Positions 45,194 to 53,753 of a stretch of 64,000 bases of DNA are shown here, one piece after another. Position numbers and translations under genes: made by a program. The stretch comes from DASWJZ01 sp963805325. Its GTDB lineage: Bacteria; Pseudomonadota; Alphaproteobacteria; Rhizobiales; Afifellaceae. The notes beneath the pieces are model-generated. The model searched no databases. It was given only the letters and a program-made list of their open reading frames with translations, and was not told the DNA's origin. Positions within the stretch are counted from its first letter, which is position 1; each line of letters starts with the position of its first letter. The stretch lies in contig CAWDTS010000009.1 of assembly GCA_963805325.1 (NCBI GenBank), forward strand, positions 124,001 to 188,000, in the 5' to 3' direction.

Positions 45194-46470
45194 TCAGGAA
45201 ATGACGGCGCGATCCGTGACGCGGCGCCAGGCGGTGCCGTCGGAGAAAGCCGGGACAGCGCCGCCGCTCTCGTCGGTGACGTAGATCATCGCCCCGGCGC
45301 CCACCGTCGAAGCGGACGGCACGCCGGCAACGGTGCTGCTCGGCAGCTTCGGCGGCAGCGTCGGGAAGGCGACGCTGTTCGCGTCGATGCGCAGGCGGTT
45401 GTTGGTGCCGAGGCCGGTGGAATTCGAGACGACGAAGGCGTCGCTGTCGCTGTTGTCGACGCCGACCGCATAGTTGTCGCCGCCGGAAAGCACGCGGAAG
45501 ATCAGCGTGGGATCGCCGCCGCTGGCGCCGGTCGTATAGAGATAGAATCTCGAATGGGCGCTCGCGCTGGCGCTGTTCGTGTTCTGAAGAACGCAGTCCG
45601 CGCCGCTGCTGAAGGCGCCTTGCATGTTCGCCAGGTAACCCTGACCGGTGATCGTCCCACCGGCGATGTTCATCATCGACCGGCCGCTCGTCATCGGGTC
45701 GGCGCCGGTATTCTGGATACGGAGCATCCCGGTCGAGGCGTCCGGCGTGCCGGCGATGAAGGTCGCCGCGTTGATAGTGGCGCGGTCGCTCGAAATCGGC
45801 CTTCAGGAGATTGACGTAGCCGGAGCCGGCTGCGTTCTTCTGCTTCAGAAGCTGGGTGTTGTTGACTTCGCTCGACAGCGTGATGCCGCTGTAGAAATTC
45901 CAGAGGCTCGTCGACAGGTCGAGGTTCGCCCAGCTCGCCCCCGTGGCGGCGTTCACCAGTGCCAGGGTGCCGAGCTGGAACTTGCCGTTATACTCCGTGA
46001 GCGACCCTTCCTGCGGGGCCTCGAACGTGAAGAACTGAACGGCCGTGCCGTCCTTGCGCACATGCCGGAAGACGAGCGCATCGTTGGCGTAGCCGGAGCT
46101 GTTCTGCCTGAGATTGTTCTGGAACAGCAGCGACAGACCGGACTTCCCGGTGTCGTCCCGTGCCCCTGAGCCATTGGTGTTGAAGCCGAAGTAGAAGTTC
46201 TCGTTGTGAACGCTCAATCCGCTCGGAACGCTGCCTTCCGACCAGCCGAGGTTGAGGGTCGGCTTGTCGGGATTCGCTGCGATCAATTCGTGCTGGAAGA
46301 TGAGATACGGACTGCCGGCCGCTACCGGAGCTGATCAGAGCCTGCGGCAGCTGGACCTGACCGCTGTCCTTGTCGACGCGGATCGCCTCGAACCAGTTCG
46401 TCCCGTCGGGCGAGACCTTGAAAACAAGATCCTCGTCGCCGATCAATCCGACCTCGGCGCGGCCCGAGAA
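45194..46470 (-). pseudogene. Phage tail-fibre-like protein, C-terminal remnant (DUF2793-type), frameshifted
   Basis: The sequence begins at the fusion point with FSGRAEVGLIGDEDLVFKVS, a segment usual in the C-terminal half of DUF2793-like GTA/phage fibre proteins. It continues through repeats rich in Asn/Ser/Gly (GLSVHNENFYFGFNTNGSGA; YSGITLSSEVNNTQLLKQ) and closes with VPAFSDGTAWRRVTDRAVIS. Frames change near 46325 and near 45800. The fibre's normal N-terminus is missing; it is fused in phase to the g13 remnant. It would have bound recipient or host surfaces. Confidence 0.7.
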
Positions 46471-46781
46471 GTCGGTTTGCCACATTTCTACGCGCGCATT
46501 GTCGTAGAGCCCGGCTTCGAGATCGTCCTCCGCGATCTTGTCGGAGGCGAACGCGCCGGTCACTTCGAGCCCTCCGACCTGCAGCCCGGAGTTTGAGACC
46601 GCGGCCCGAAGCGTCGAGCCCGCGTCTCCGGCTCATGCTCGACGTCGTCGAAGACAATCGCGCGGTCGTGGTCGGTGAAGCCGAGCACGACGCCGTCGCC
46701 GCGCGTCACGCGCCAGCACGCGCACAGCGTCGTCGCGCCGGAAGCGAGATGCGCGGCGAGCGATGGGGAGAACGATTTCAT
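46471..46781 (-). pseudogene. GTA g13-like protein (DUF2163), truncated and fused
   Basis: ATG 46781. The N-terminus HLASGATTLCACWRVTRGDG and VVLGFTDHDRAIVFDDVEHE is typical of the DUF2163 family (GTA g13, baseplate hub). A frameshift near 46600 leads to GLQVGGLEVTGAFASDKIAE and YDNARVEMWQTD, after which the sequence switches abruptly to tail-fibre sequence. Only about the first 100 of roughly 290 residues remain. The following GTA genes g14 (peptidase) and g15 (long host-specificity protein) are absent. Confidence 0.75.
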
Positions 46782-46823
46782 ACGATTGCCGTTTGCCTCA
46801 CACAGCGAAGACGCAGCCGCGCG

Positions 46824-46970
46824 TAACCTCCCCCTTGAGGGGAGGTCGAAGTTTGCGGAGCGCAGCGACAGCAAACTTCGGGAGGGGGCCGCCATCTAGC
46901 TTCACCCCCTCCCGAAATTCAATCCGCCTTCGGCTTCTTGAATTTCGACCTCCCCTCAAGGGGGAGGTTA
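46824..46970. repeat. Palindromic element with 27-bp perfect inverted ends
   Basis: 46824-46850 and 46944-46970 are exact reverse complements (TAACCTCCCCCTTGAGGGGA and 7 more bases). Each arm is itself partly palindromic, and the interior holds two further inverted pairs (GTTTGC...GCAAAC; CGAAATTCAA...TTGAATTTCG). It lies between g12 and g13 and is coding-free. Confidence 0.85.
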
Positions 46971-46984
46971 CTGCGCTCCGCCGC

Positions 46985-47626
46985 CTACACCCTGATCTCC
47001 ACCAACGGCACATTGGGCACATCCCCCGCCTCGAACGTCGAGAGGTTCACATCGAGCCGATCCGTATCGAAGCGCACCGGCACGTCGAACTCGAAGCCCG
47101 CCGTCACTGCTTCGTCTTCGTCCGGCACATGCCCCGGCTGGAAGGTCACGATCCCCGTCGCCGTATCGACAACGAAGTCCGTCCCCTCCTCCGCCTCCAC
47201 CCCGTCGACCGCGATCTTCACCGTCGCGGCAACCGGCTTGGCGATCGCGCGCACATAATTCGCGATGCCGCCGCCATAGCTCTTCACGAGCTGAAACGCC
47301 GCCGTCGCGCCGTCACCCGTGCCGATATCCTGGTCGTCCGCCGCCGGCGTCTCGTCCGGCGCACAGGATTTCCAGTCGGTGCGGTCGCGCCAGCGAAAAC
47401 CGTAGAGCCGCCCGCGCCGCTCCTCGAAGAAAGCGATCAGCGTGTGCAGATCGGCGAGCGAATGCACGCCGGTCCCGGCATTGTAGCGCCGCCGCGAATC
47501 CGCCCAGCGCGTATTGCGCTCCTCGTGGCCCGAGGCAAGCAGCACAATGTCCGTGCGCCGCTCCGGCCCGCCGCTCGATCCGAATCCGATCGCAAGCGGA
47601 AAGCGGATTTCATGAAACGATGGCAT
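46985..47626 (-). CDS. GTA g12-like distal tail protein (DUF2460)
   Basis: 213 residues, intact. FHEIRFPLAIGFGSSGGPER at the start, then RRRYNAGTGVHSLADLHTLI, FEERRGRLYGFRWRDRTDWK and the closing FDVPVRFDTDRLDVNL are all DUF2460 hallmarks. The family forms the distal tail/tail-tip adaptor in RcGTA (g12). One of only two uninterrupted large structural genes in this cluster. Confidence 0.92.
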   Translation of the reverse strand: MPSFHEIRFPLAIGFGSSGGPERRTDIVLLASGHEERNTRWADSRRRYNAGTGVHSLADLHTLIAFFEERRGRLYGFRWRDRTDWKSCAPDETPAADDQDIGTGDGATAAFQLVKSYGGGIANYVRAIAKPVAATVKIAVDGVEAEEGTDFVVDTATGIVTFQPGHVPDEDEAVTAGFEFDVPVRFDTDRLDVNLSTFEAGDVPNVPLVEIRV

Positions 47627-47739
47627 CTCTCATCACCAGTTGGATCGTAGAGATGAGGAATGGGTGCGTGATCCGCGAGAGAGCTTCGCTGAGCTTGCCT
47701 GCGGCCGTGCCGCCGACCTCGCAAATCACCGCTCACTCC

Positions 47740-48331
47740 TCACAGCCCCCGCTGCCCCCGCGCCACCGCGCGCGCCAACATCGCCGACACCTCCGCTTCC
47801 GCGCGGCGGAAGCTCGCGGCGTCCGGCGACGTCACATTGAAGGTGACATTAATCGCCTGCCGCCGCCTTCCGGCCCGCACGCCGAGCCTTCCGTCGGCGC
47901 CGCGCGTCAGCGGCAGGATCGCCTCCGGGCCCGCCTCGCCGGCTACCCCAAGCCCGCCCTGCATTGGAAAGTAGCGAGGGCTCGCGATGACACCGCCTGT
48001 CGCGAACGGCGTCACCCGAGAACCGAGCACACCGCCCTTGGCGAAACCCTTGCCGACCAGTCCGCCGAGCACGCTCGACAAGCGCATTGCCGATCCCCTG
48101 CCCGATCGGCGCCAGCGCCTCATTCAACGCACGGCTCGACAAGCCCAGCGCCAGCGACTTCAGCACATCCTGCAATCGCTTTCCGTCGACGACGGAGCGG
48201 CGAAACGCATTCGTCATCGCCCGCCCAAAACCGTCCGCGAGCCCCTGCAGATCGGCAGCTGCGCGCGAAGCGGCTCGGACTGCGCGGAGAGATTGTTGAA
48301 GTCGGATGGCATTCAGCACTCCGCCTAGCAT
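47740..48331 (-). CDS. GTA g11-like tail tape-measure protein, frameshifted near 48080
   Basis: ATG 48331. LADGFGRAMTNAFRRSVVDG and LKSLALGLSSRALNEALAPI mark the start of the short GTA tape-measure family; after the frame change near 48080 it continues LGGLVGKGFAKGGVLGS, FATGGVIASPRYFPMQGGLG and GEAGPEAILPLTRGADG, ending in ARAVARGQRGL. About 197 residues when joined, normal for g11. Sets tail length in the particle. Confidence 0.85.
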
Positions 48332-48343
48332 GACAAGCGCCAA

Positions 48344-48367
48344 CCTTCTCCCGAGACCGGGAGAAGG
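48344..48367. repeat. Short palindrome of a dispersed repeat
   Basis: CCTTCTCCCG and CGGGAGAAGG form a perfect 10-bp stem with loop AGAC, followed by a GCCGTCGGCTCGCCGAACGG segment ending GGATGAGGG. This pattern is typical of dispersed Rhizobiales intergenic repeats; here it lies between g10.1 and g11. Confidence 0.65.
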
Positions 48368-48490
48368 TGCCGTCGGCTCGCCGAACGGCGGATGAGGGTT
48401 CAGGTCGGAGGTCGGGCGACCACGACGATCCGCTGCGTACCGACGTCGATCCGGATAGCGCCGCATCAAACCCTGCCAGCGCCACGCCGC

Positions 48491-48640
48491 TCATCCTCGC
48501 ATCGCGGCCGGAGTCATCCCCTTCACCACCGCCGCCAGCTCCCTCAGCGTCATTCCCCAGAACGCCGCCGGCGCGAGCTTCAGCCGGCCCAGCCCGAACG
48601 CCATCAGCTCGTCCCAGGCGAGCGGTTCGGCTCCGGAGGG
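48491..48640 (-). CDS. GTA g10.1-like tail assembly chaperone fragment
   Basis: The frame ending at 48491 reads PLAWDELMAFGLGRLKLAPA, AAFWGMTLRELAAVV, KGMTPAAMRG, matching the short PF09550-type tail assembly protein (RcGTA g10.1). No clear start is seen: either it initiates at the internal ATG (37 residues) or it is joined by a frameshift to the end of g10, which it overlaps. Too short to stand out as an open frame. Confidence 0.65.
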   Translation of the reverse strand, partial: PSGAEPLAWDELMAFGLGRLKLAPAAFWGMTLRELAAVVKGMTPAAMRG

Positions 48641-49004
48641 TTTCTCCCCTCCCTCTCCTCCCCGCCGGCATTTTCGCTTTCCTCGGCGCCAAACGTCGCG
48701 CGGATCAGCTCCGCCGCGATCCCGGCAAAGCCCGCCGCGCCGCCCTCCGTCCGCATCGCCGCAACCTCATCGTCGCTGACCTCTTCGCCCGCACCGCGGA
48801 GCCCGCACCCCAAGATGCGAACGATGTCGCGCGCCGAAAGCCTGTCCGCTCTCGAAGCGCGCGGCAAGCGCCACCAGATCGTCCGCGCCGAATGCCGCTT
48901 CGAGCTCGGCCAGCGCGCCGAGCGTCAGGCAGAGCGTCCGCGCGCGCCCGTCGAGCATGCCGAGATCTCGCCGCGATGCCGGTTCGCCAGCGGTGATCAG
49001 CGGC
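48604..49004 (-). pseudogene. GTA g10-like tail assembly chaperone, frameshifted
   Basis: ANRHRGEISA opens the protein, a frame change near 48955 leads to MLDGRARTLCLTLGALAELE and AAFGADDLVALAARFESGQAF, and another near 48840 to ARDIVRILGCGLRGAGEEVS and GFAGIAAELIRATFGAEE. This is the GTA TAC-family protein (g10, about 130 residues). Two single-base frame changes are needed. Confidence 0.75.
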
Positions 49005-49072
49005 TTGCCCTACTGCCATTCCGTCCGGCCTGCTCCGCGCAGGATGCCGATCAGACGATCCACTGCCGCGTC

Positions 49073-49486
49073 AGGCCGCCGCGAAGGAGAGCGCGCCGGC
49101 CAATTCCAGCGCGATGTCGTAAGACACCTCGCCGTCGTGCTCGCCGGCATATTCGAGCCCGGTCACCTGGAACGCCCCGGAGATCGTGCCGAAGTCGGGC
49201 ACGATCACCTGCCAGTCGCGGATCGCGCCGTCGAAGAAGAGCGAGCGCACGCTCTCGTCCGACGCCGCGTCCTTGAAGATACCGGGCCGGAGATGCCGGC
49301 GCGCCGCACGCCCGCCCCTTCGAGCAGCTCGCGCCAGCGCCCCGCCGAGTCGGCATTGGTGATGTCGACCGCCTCGGCGTTGAACGCGATGCGCCTTGAG
49401 CGCATCCCGGCGACGGTGGCGAACGTGCCCATCCCGTCGCTGTCGAGCTTCAACAAGAGGTCCTTGCCCTTCTGCGCGCCCATCAA
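49073..49486 (-). CDS. GTA g9-like major tail protein (TP901-1 type), frameshifted near 49287
   Basis: Start MMGAQKGKDLLLKLDSDG, then TVAGMRSRRIAFNAEAVDIT and AGRWRELLEGAGVRRAGISG. After one frame change it continues PGIFKDAASDESVRSLFFDG, DWQVIVPDFGTISGAFQVTG and DIALELAGALSFAAA, ending at 49073. About 137 residues, the expected size of the tail-tube protein. Frame loss removes the C-terminal half as read. Confidence 0.85.
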
Positions 49487-49541
49487 TGTTCTCCTTGCCC
49501 TGTCATGTGCTCAGCGTTGACGGTGTGGCGCCCACCAACTC

Positions 49542-49627
49542 CCTCATGCCGAGGTGATCCATTCCGCCCCTTCGAGGCTCGCTTCGCTCGCACCTCAGGA
49601 TGAGGGCGGAATGGAGCCTCGAAGCAC
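49542..49627. repeat. Interleaved palindromic repeat, copy 2
   Basis: Same A-B-A'-B' design and clearly similar sequence to 36713-36797 (CCTCATGCCGAGGTG, CCTTCGAGGC, GCACCTCAGGATGAGG, GCCTCGAAGCAC in order). It fills the gap between g9 and g8. Differences in one arm (GCCGAGG versus GCTGAGG) are not compensated in the partner, so the copies are diverging. Confidence 0.85.
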
Positions 49628-49652
49628 GCAGGCCGTGATTCCCGTCACGCCT

Positions 49653-50060
49653 CTATTCCGGCTCCACCACCGCCCGAAATCGCATTACGGTCCTTCGCCC
49701 CTCGGGCTTCTCCACGCGCGCCGTCTCCGTCGCGAGATGCCTGAGGTTCACGAGCCGATACCCCTCGAGCGTCAGCGCCTGATCATGAAGCAGCGCCACG
49801 ACGCGGTCGGCGATGGCGAGTCCCTCCGATCGTCCCTCCGCGCGCGACCAGGCGACGACGGCGAAATTGATCTCCGTCCCCTCTTCGGTCGACGTGGACC
49901 AGTCGCGCGCCGTGAGCTCGCCGAGATGCACGTAGGGCGCCGGCTGGTTGCGCGGCGCGCCGTCGAACACGTTCGCGCCGCCGAGCAGCGTCACAAGCGT
50001 CGCGTCGGCGGAGAGCGCCGCGAACACCGCCTCCTGCAGCGCGCGTGACGGCGCGCTCAT
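49653..50060 (-). CDS. GTA g8-like tail terminator/DUF3168 protein
   Basis: 135 residues from ATG 50060, intact. PSRALQEAVFAALSADATLV, YVHLGELTARDWSTSTEEGT and HDQALTLEGYRLVNLRHLAT define DUF3168 (RcGTA g8). It completes the tail end at the head-tail interface. ATGA overlap with the preceding g7 stop. Confidence 0.92.
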   Translation of the reverse strand: MSAPSRALQEAVFAALSADATLVTLLGGANVFDGAPRNQPAPYVHLGELTARDWSTSTEEGTEINFAVVAWSRAEGRSEGLAIADRVVALLHDQALTLEGYRLVNLRHLATETARVEKPEGRRTVMRFRAVVEPE

Positions 50061-50402
50061 GGCTGCCCCTCCTCTTCGCAGAGGCAGGTCAGATAGCGCG
50101 CGTCCTCCTGGGCATCGGTCACGCTCTTGATGCGGAAGACGCGCGCGCCGAGAACGAAACGGTCGCCGGACGAAACGTCGTCGCGCCTGCGAACGATGAT
50201 CCTGTGCAGCGTCAGGTCGCCCTCCCCCTCGCCAACTGCGCGCTCTTCCGCCTTCGTCGGGACGATCTCTGCCCACAGGCCTGCGACCGCGTTCCACGCA
50301 AGCGTCGACGCCGCCCGCGCCGTCTGGCGTCGATGTCGCCGCCTCCAGCGTCACGCGATGCCGCAGCCGGCCCGCCGTGCTGTCACCCGCGCCGCTCAGC
50401 AC
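50057..50402 (-). CDS. GTA g7-like head closure protein, frameshifted near 50310
   Basis: GTG 50402 lies in the end of g6. LSGAGDSTAGRLRHRVTLEA opens the frame; after a one-base change near 50310 it continues ASTLAWNAVAGLWAEIVPTK, RIIVRRRDDVSSGDRFVLGA and QEDARYLTCLCEEEGQP. This is the SPP1 gp16-like head-tail adaptor (g7), about 115 residues, coupled to g6 and g8 by overlaps. Confidence 0.82.
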
Positions 50403-50946
50403 AGCGCCATCTTCCGGTAAGGCTGGATCAGCTCGCGATAACCGAGCGGCGTTTCCGCCGCCGTGTCGGCGAGCGTCAGTGCCGAGCGGTTCTCGTACCA
50501 ATGCGTCACGAGCAGTCGGATCGCCTGGCGCAGCGGCTGCGGCACGTCGATGCCCGAAGTGCCATAGCCGGCGGTGAAGTCGATCTCGTAGCGGGTCGGC
50601 GCCGTGATCTGGTCGAGCGTCACGGAGAAATCCGCCGGATCGAATTCGTAGTCTTCGGCATCGAGCACGGTCGCAACACCGTTGCCGTCGACCGCGCGCA
50701 CGGCGTCGACCGAGATCACCGGCACGACCGGCAGGATCACGCCGTCGGCCGGCCAGGTCTCACGATGGCGCGCCAGCTCTGCGCGATCAGCACGCGGCGG
50801 ATCTCGGTCTCGACCGCGACGCGCGCCGCTGCGATCAGCGCGCCGACGAGATCGTCCTCGTCGTCGGTGTCGAGCCGCAAATGCGCCTTCGCCTCGGCCA
50901 GGAGCACGGGCTCCACCGCCGGGCCTTCGAGTAGGATGCGTTTCAT
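50396..50946 (-). CDS. GTA g6-like head-tail connector, frameshifted near 50757
   Basis: ATG 50946: KRILLEGPAVEPVLLAEAKA, HLRLDTDDEDDLVGALIAAA and VAVETEIRRVLIAQSWRAIV, then after a single-base change WPADGVILPVVPVISVDAVR, DFTAGYGTSGIDVPQPLRQA and a tail ending IQPYRKMALC. This is the gp6-like connector (g6, about 183 residues). It sits after g5 with a 155-bp gap. Confidence 0.85.
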
Positions 50947-51037
50947 GAGTCACCAGCGATTGATCCGGGTGAGTGATGAATAGGAAGGGCATTGCGCCGG
51001 GCAGCGCCCTATTCACTACTCATCATTCACTGATTCA

Positions 51038-51069
51038 CTCACGGACGCGGCTCGCGCCGCGCCCGTGAG
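51038..51069. terminator. Hairpin between g5 and g6
   Basis: CTCACGG (51038-51044) pairs with CCGTGAG (51063-51069), with a GCGGC/GCCGC inner stem. No T-run follows. The adjacent 50969-51030 contains several short ATTCACT/GTGAATGA-like copies of uncertain meaning. Confidence 0.4.
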
Positions 51070-51101
51070 CCCTCGAGCACGGCTCCGGGGAGGAGCGGGG
51101 A

Positions 51102-52401
51102 TCAGGCCGTGCCGAACTTGATGAGCTTGATCGCGTCGAAATCCTGCACGCCGCCGCCGACGCGCTTCGTCGTGTAGAAGAGCACGTAGGGCTTCTGGCT
51201 GTAGGGATCGCGCAGCACGCGCACGCCGAGCCGGTCGACGATCAGGTAGCCGCGGGAGAAATCGCCGAAGGCGATCGACAGCGTGTCCGCGTCGATGTCC
51301 GGCATGTCCTCGGCTTCGGCGACGGGGAAGTTCATGATCGTCGCGCGGCCTTGGGCCGTCGCGGGCGGCGACCAGATGTAGTTGCCGGCGTCGTCCTTGA
51401 GCTTGCGGATCGCGCCTTGCGTCTTGCGGTTCATCACCCAATAGGCATTCTGCCGGTAGCCGGCCTTCAGCGCATAGACAGCGTCGACCAGCACGTCGGA
51501 GGCATCCGGGTCCGCGGCGAAATCGCCGGAGACGCCGGTCATCACGTAGCCGAGCTTGCCCCAGGCCCAGCTCGCCTCGGCGACCGTCGTGTAGTCGAGG
51601 AAGCCCTTCGGCTTCTTGTCGGCGTCGCCGTTGACGAAGGCGCGCCGATTCCTGCTCGGCGAAGGCCATCTCCACTTCGCTCGCGATCCACTGGTCGATG
51701 TCGATCGCGGTGTCGTCGAGCAGCGTCTGCGTCGCCGCCGGCATCGCGTAGAGCTCCATCACCGGATATTCGAGCTCGACCAGGGTCGGCGTGTTGGTCT
51801 CGGTCCGCGCGTCGGTCTCGCCCACCCAGCCGGTGGTCGAAGCCGGTCGTGGCGAAGGGCTTGCGATAGACGTTCGACGAGACGGTGCGGATGCCGGCGA
51901 TCGAACGGATCGGCGAGACGATCGCGAGCCGCCGGCCGATCTCCGCCTCCACCTCCGGCGGCGCCAGGTAGCCGGAGTCGGGCGAGGTCACCGTGGAGAC
52001 GGCCTTCGCCTCGAGCCGCTTCAGGCCGGTCATCTCGCCGCTGCGCACATAGGCGTCGAACGCCGCCTTGTGCTCGCTTGCCTCGAACGCGCGCCCCGGC
52101 CCGGGCGAGCCGAGATCCGGCCGGCTCCCTTTCAGCACCAGGCGGTCGAGCAGGCGCTTCTGGCTGTCGAGCGCGTCGGATTGATGCGCGCCACCTTCTC
52201 TTCGGTGACGACGTCGGCGGAGAGCTTCCGCTCGAGCTCCGCCAGCCGCTCGTCGTTCGCTTCCCTGAAGGCGCCGAAGGCGCCGAGGAAATCGTCGAAG
52301 GCGTCCTTCAGATCGGGATCGTTCGACCGCCTTGGTCTCCAGGTGCGGCCTTGGTCTTGTCTCGGGCGCGCGTCATAGCGGCCGCTCACATGAGCTTCCA
52401 T
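51102..52401 (-). pseudogene. GTA g5-like HK97-fold major capsid protein, several frameshifts
   Basis: The gene can be followed from about ATG 52401 through DPDLKDAFDDFLGAFGAFRE and NDERLAELERKLSADVVTEE, LKGSRPDLGSPGPGRAFEAS, GYLAPPEVEAEIGRRLAIVS, LVELEYPVMELYAMPAATQT, FVNGDADKKPKGFLDY and finally QGAIRKLKDDAGNYIWSPPA to SRGYLIVDRLGVRVLRDPYS and the stop at 51102. At least four frame changes are needed (near 52330, 52170, 51848 and 51650). The order of segments is complete, so nothing large has been lost. As read, no capsid could be made. Confidence 0.85.
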
Positions 52402-53196
52402 TCTTCTTCTCCGTTGTTCGATTGGACGCTTCGTTTTGCGCATGCGCGCCGCTACCCGGCATCCATTGCGGGCGGGGCTGCCGCGTCGCCCGCATCGCTC
52501 TTCGCGCCGACGTCGGATCGTTTCGAGAAGCGCGTCCCGCCGCATCCCTTTCACCGCCGACACCCTTGCAGCCGGCAGCATCGGGAAGGTCACCACCGAG
52601 ATCTCCCAGAGGTCGACCTCGATCAGACTGCCGCATGCCGCTCTTCGCGTCGGTGCGGCCCGCTGCACGGTGCGGAAGCCGATCGAGAGCCCGTCGATCG
52701 CGCCGGCGCGCATCAGCGCCAGCACTTCGCGCGCCTTCGCCGACCTCCGTCATCAGCCGCCCGCGGACGAAGAGCCCGCGCGCGTCTTCGCGCACCTCGC
52801 GCCACACGCCGATCGGCGCCGCCGGGTCGTGCTGGAAGAGCATGCGGATACCAGCCGCGCCGCGCTTCCCGATCGACTTCAGGAACGCGCCGGGCATCAC
52901 GACGGTCGCGGTTCAGGTCGGTCTCGCCGAAGAGGCTCGCATAGCCGGTGAAGCTTCCGTCCGCCTCGACCGTCGGACAGCTCAACCGCCGCGAACTTCG
53001 TCTCGCGTTGCAGGGCATTCCCTCCTCCCTTGCGGGGGAGGGTCAGGGAAGGGGGAAGGAAATGCTGCAGCCTTCTCCCCCCTCTCGTCCTCCCCGGCTG
53101 GAAGTCGGGTGTTCCCGACTTCCATTTCCTTGAAACCTCGGGAAACGGTTGGGAGGGGGAGAGCGCCGCGTTCAACGGAGCGCTCGACTTGCTCAT
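52399..53196 (-). pseudogene. GTA g4-like HK97 prohead protease, frameshifted, with repeat inserted near the start
   Basis: Start ATG 53196 (MSKSSAPLNAAL) overlaps the previous small gene. After an in-frame repeat element the protease resumes as LQRETKFAAVELS, then through frame changes EADGSFTGYASLFGETDLNR, MPGAFLKSIGKRGAAGIRML, FQHDPAAPIGVWREVREDAR, ALMRAGAIDGLSIGFRTVQR and LIEVDLWEISVVTFPMLPAA. These are U35/HK97 protease hallmarks. At least four frame changes are needed; the exact 3' end (52373-52402) is uncertain. Confidence 0.78.
53023..53162. repeat. Palindromic repeat inserted in the g4 reading frame
   Basis: The block runs from CCCTCCTCCCTTGCGGGGGA to GGTTGGGAGGGGGAG, with a perfect internal hairpin GGAAGTCGGG/CCCGACTTCC (53100-53109, 53114-53123). 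Its translation is low-complexity and unlike the protease family. The flanking protease codons (LNAAL and LQRETKFAAV) would join naturally without it, and the frame stays open across it. Confidence 0.7.
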
Positions 53197-53351
53197 CGCA
53201 CCACCCTCAATCTGGCTTTGCCTTTGCGCATCGCGAGCTGCTCGGCGCGCAGGAAGATCAGCACCATGGCGAACTCGGCGAACACCTCGCGGTGATCGCC
53301 CGGCCCGCGCCGCAGCGATTTGAAGAAATCGAGCATGAGAGCTGCTCGCAT
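53193..53351 (-). CDS. Small GTA-cluster protein, 52 residues
   Basis: ATG 53351 to TGA 53193, overlapping the g4 ATG by ATGA. The product contains LDFFKSLRRGPGDHREVFAE and FAMVLIFLRAEQLAMRKGKA, a basic helical protein. It is intact, and its tight coupling to g4 supports a real gene. A short protein at this place is usual in Rhizobiales GTA clusters; function is unknown. Confidence 0.6.
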   Translation of the reverse strand: MRAALMLDFFKSLRRGPGDHREVFAEFAMVLIFLRAEQLAMRKGKARLRVVR

Positions 53352-53420
53352 GCGGTGACGGTCAGTCGCGGCGAATGCGAGATGCGGTCGGGCCCAGCCG
53401 ACGATGCGACTCGGCTCGCT

Positions 53421-53607
53421 TCACTGATCGCGAAACAGCTTGTTCAGCCGCGCGATCTCGCTGACGAAATCATTGAAGCGCCGGTTCGACGCCGCCAGCT
53501 CGCGCAGCGCCCACACGAGCAGTCCCGACGCACCCGACGCCCAGAGGAACAGCGCCAGATGCGCCAGGTCCCCGCGCTCCGCGAACTGGCTCGGTCACAT
53601 CGGGCAT
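53421..53607 (-). CDS. Small membrane protein, GTA g3.5-like, frameshifted
   Basis: ATG 53607 reads MPDVTEPVRGARG; one base later the frame continues LAHLALFLWASGASGLLVWA and LRELAASNRRFNDFVSEIAR, LNKLFRDQ to the stop at 53421. It has one membrane helix followed by an amphipathic helix. RcGTA has a small gene (g3.5) between portal and protease at the same place. About 61 residues when joined. Confidence 0.6.
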
Positions 53608-53637
53608 TCGGATTTTGCGCTCCACCATCTTCAATGT

Positions 53638-53679
53638 CGTCATCCCGGCCGAGCGCAGCGAGGGCCGGGCCCCATGAGA
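53638..53679. repeat. Dispersed GTCATCCCGGCC-type repeat
   Basis: GTCATCCCGGCCGAGCGCAG and CGAGGGCCGGGCCCCATG form an imperfect palindrome of a kind frequently scattered in Rhizobiales intergenic DNA, here downstream of the cargo gene. Confidence 0.5.
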
Positions 53680-53709
53680 CAGCCGTGGTCGCTGGCACCT
53701 CTTCGCGAG

Positions 53710-53743
53710 CGTTATTACCAGTTTCGCGAAACTGGTAATAACG
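53710..53743. repeat. Perfect 34-bp palindrome
   Basis: CGTTATTACCAGTTTCG followed directly by CGAAACTGGTAATAACG, with no spacer. It lies 11 bp beyond the stop codon of the nucleotidyltransferase gene. There is no T-run, so it is an odd terminator; it could equally be a protein-binding or recombination site. Confidence 0.85.
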
Positions 53744-53753
53744 GTGCGATCTT

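Noticed and set aside
50969..51030. Cluster of ATTCACT-like repeats as an operator or attachment site
   Set aside because: Copies are short and irregular; without copies elsewhere or a partner site this cannot be supported.
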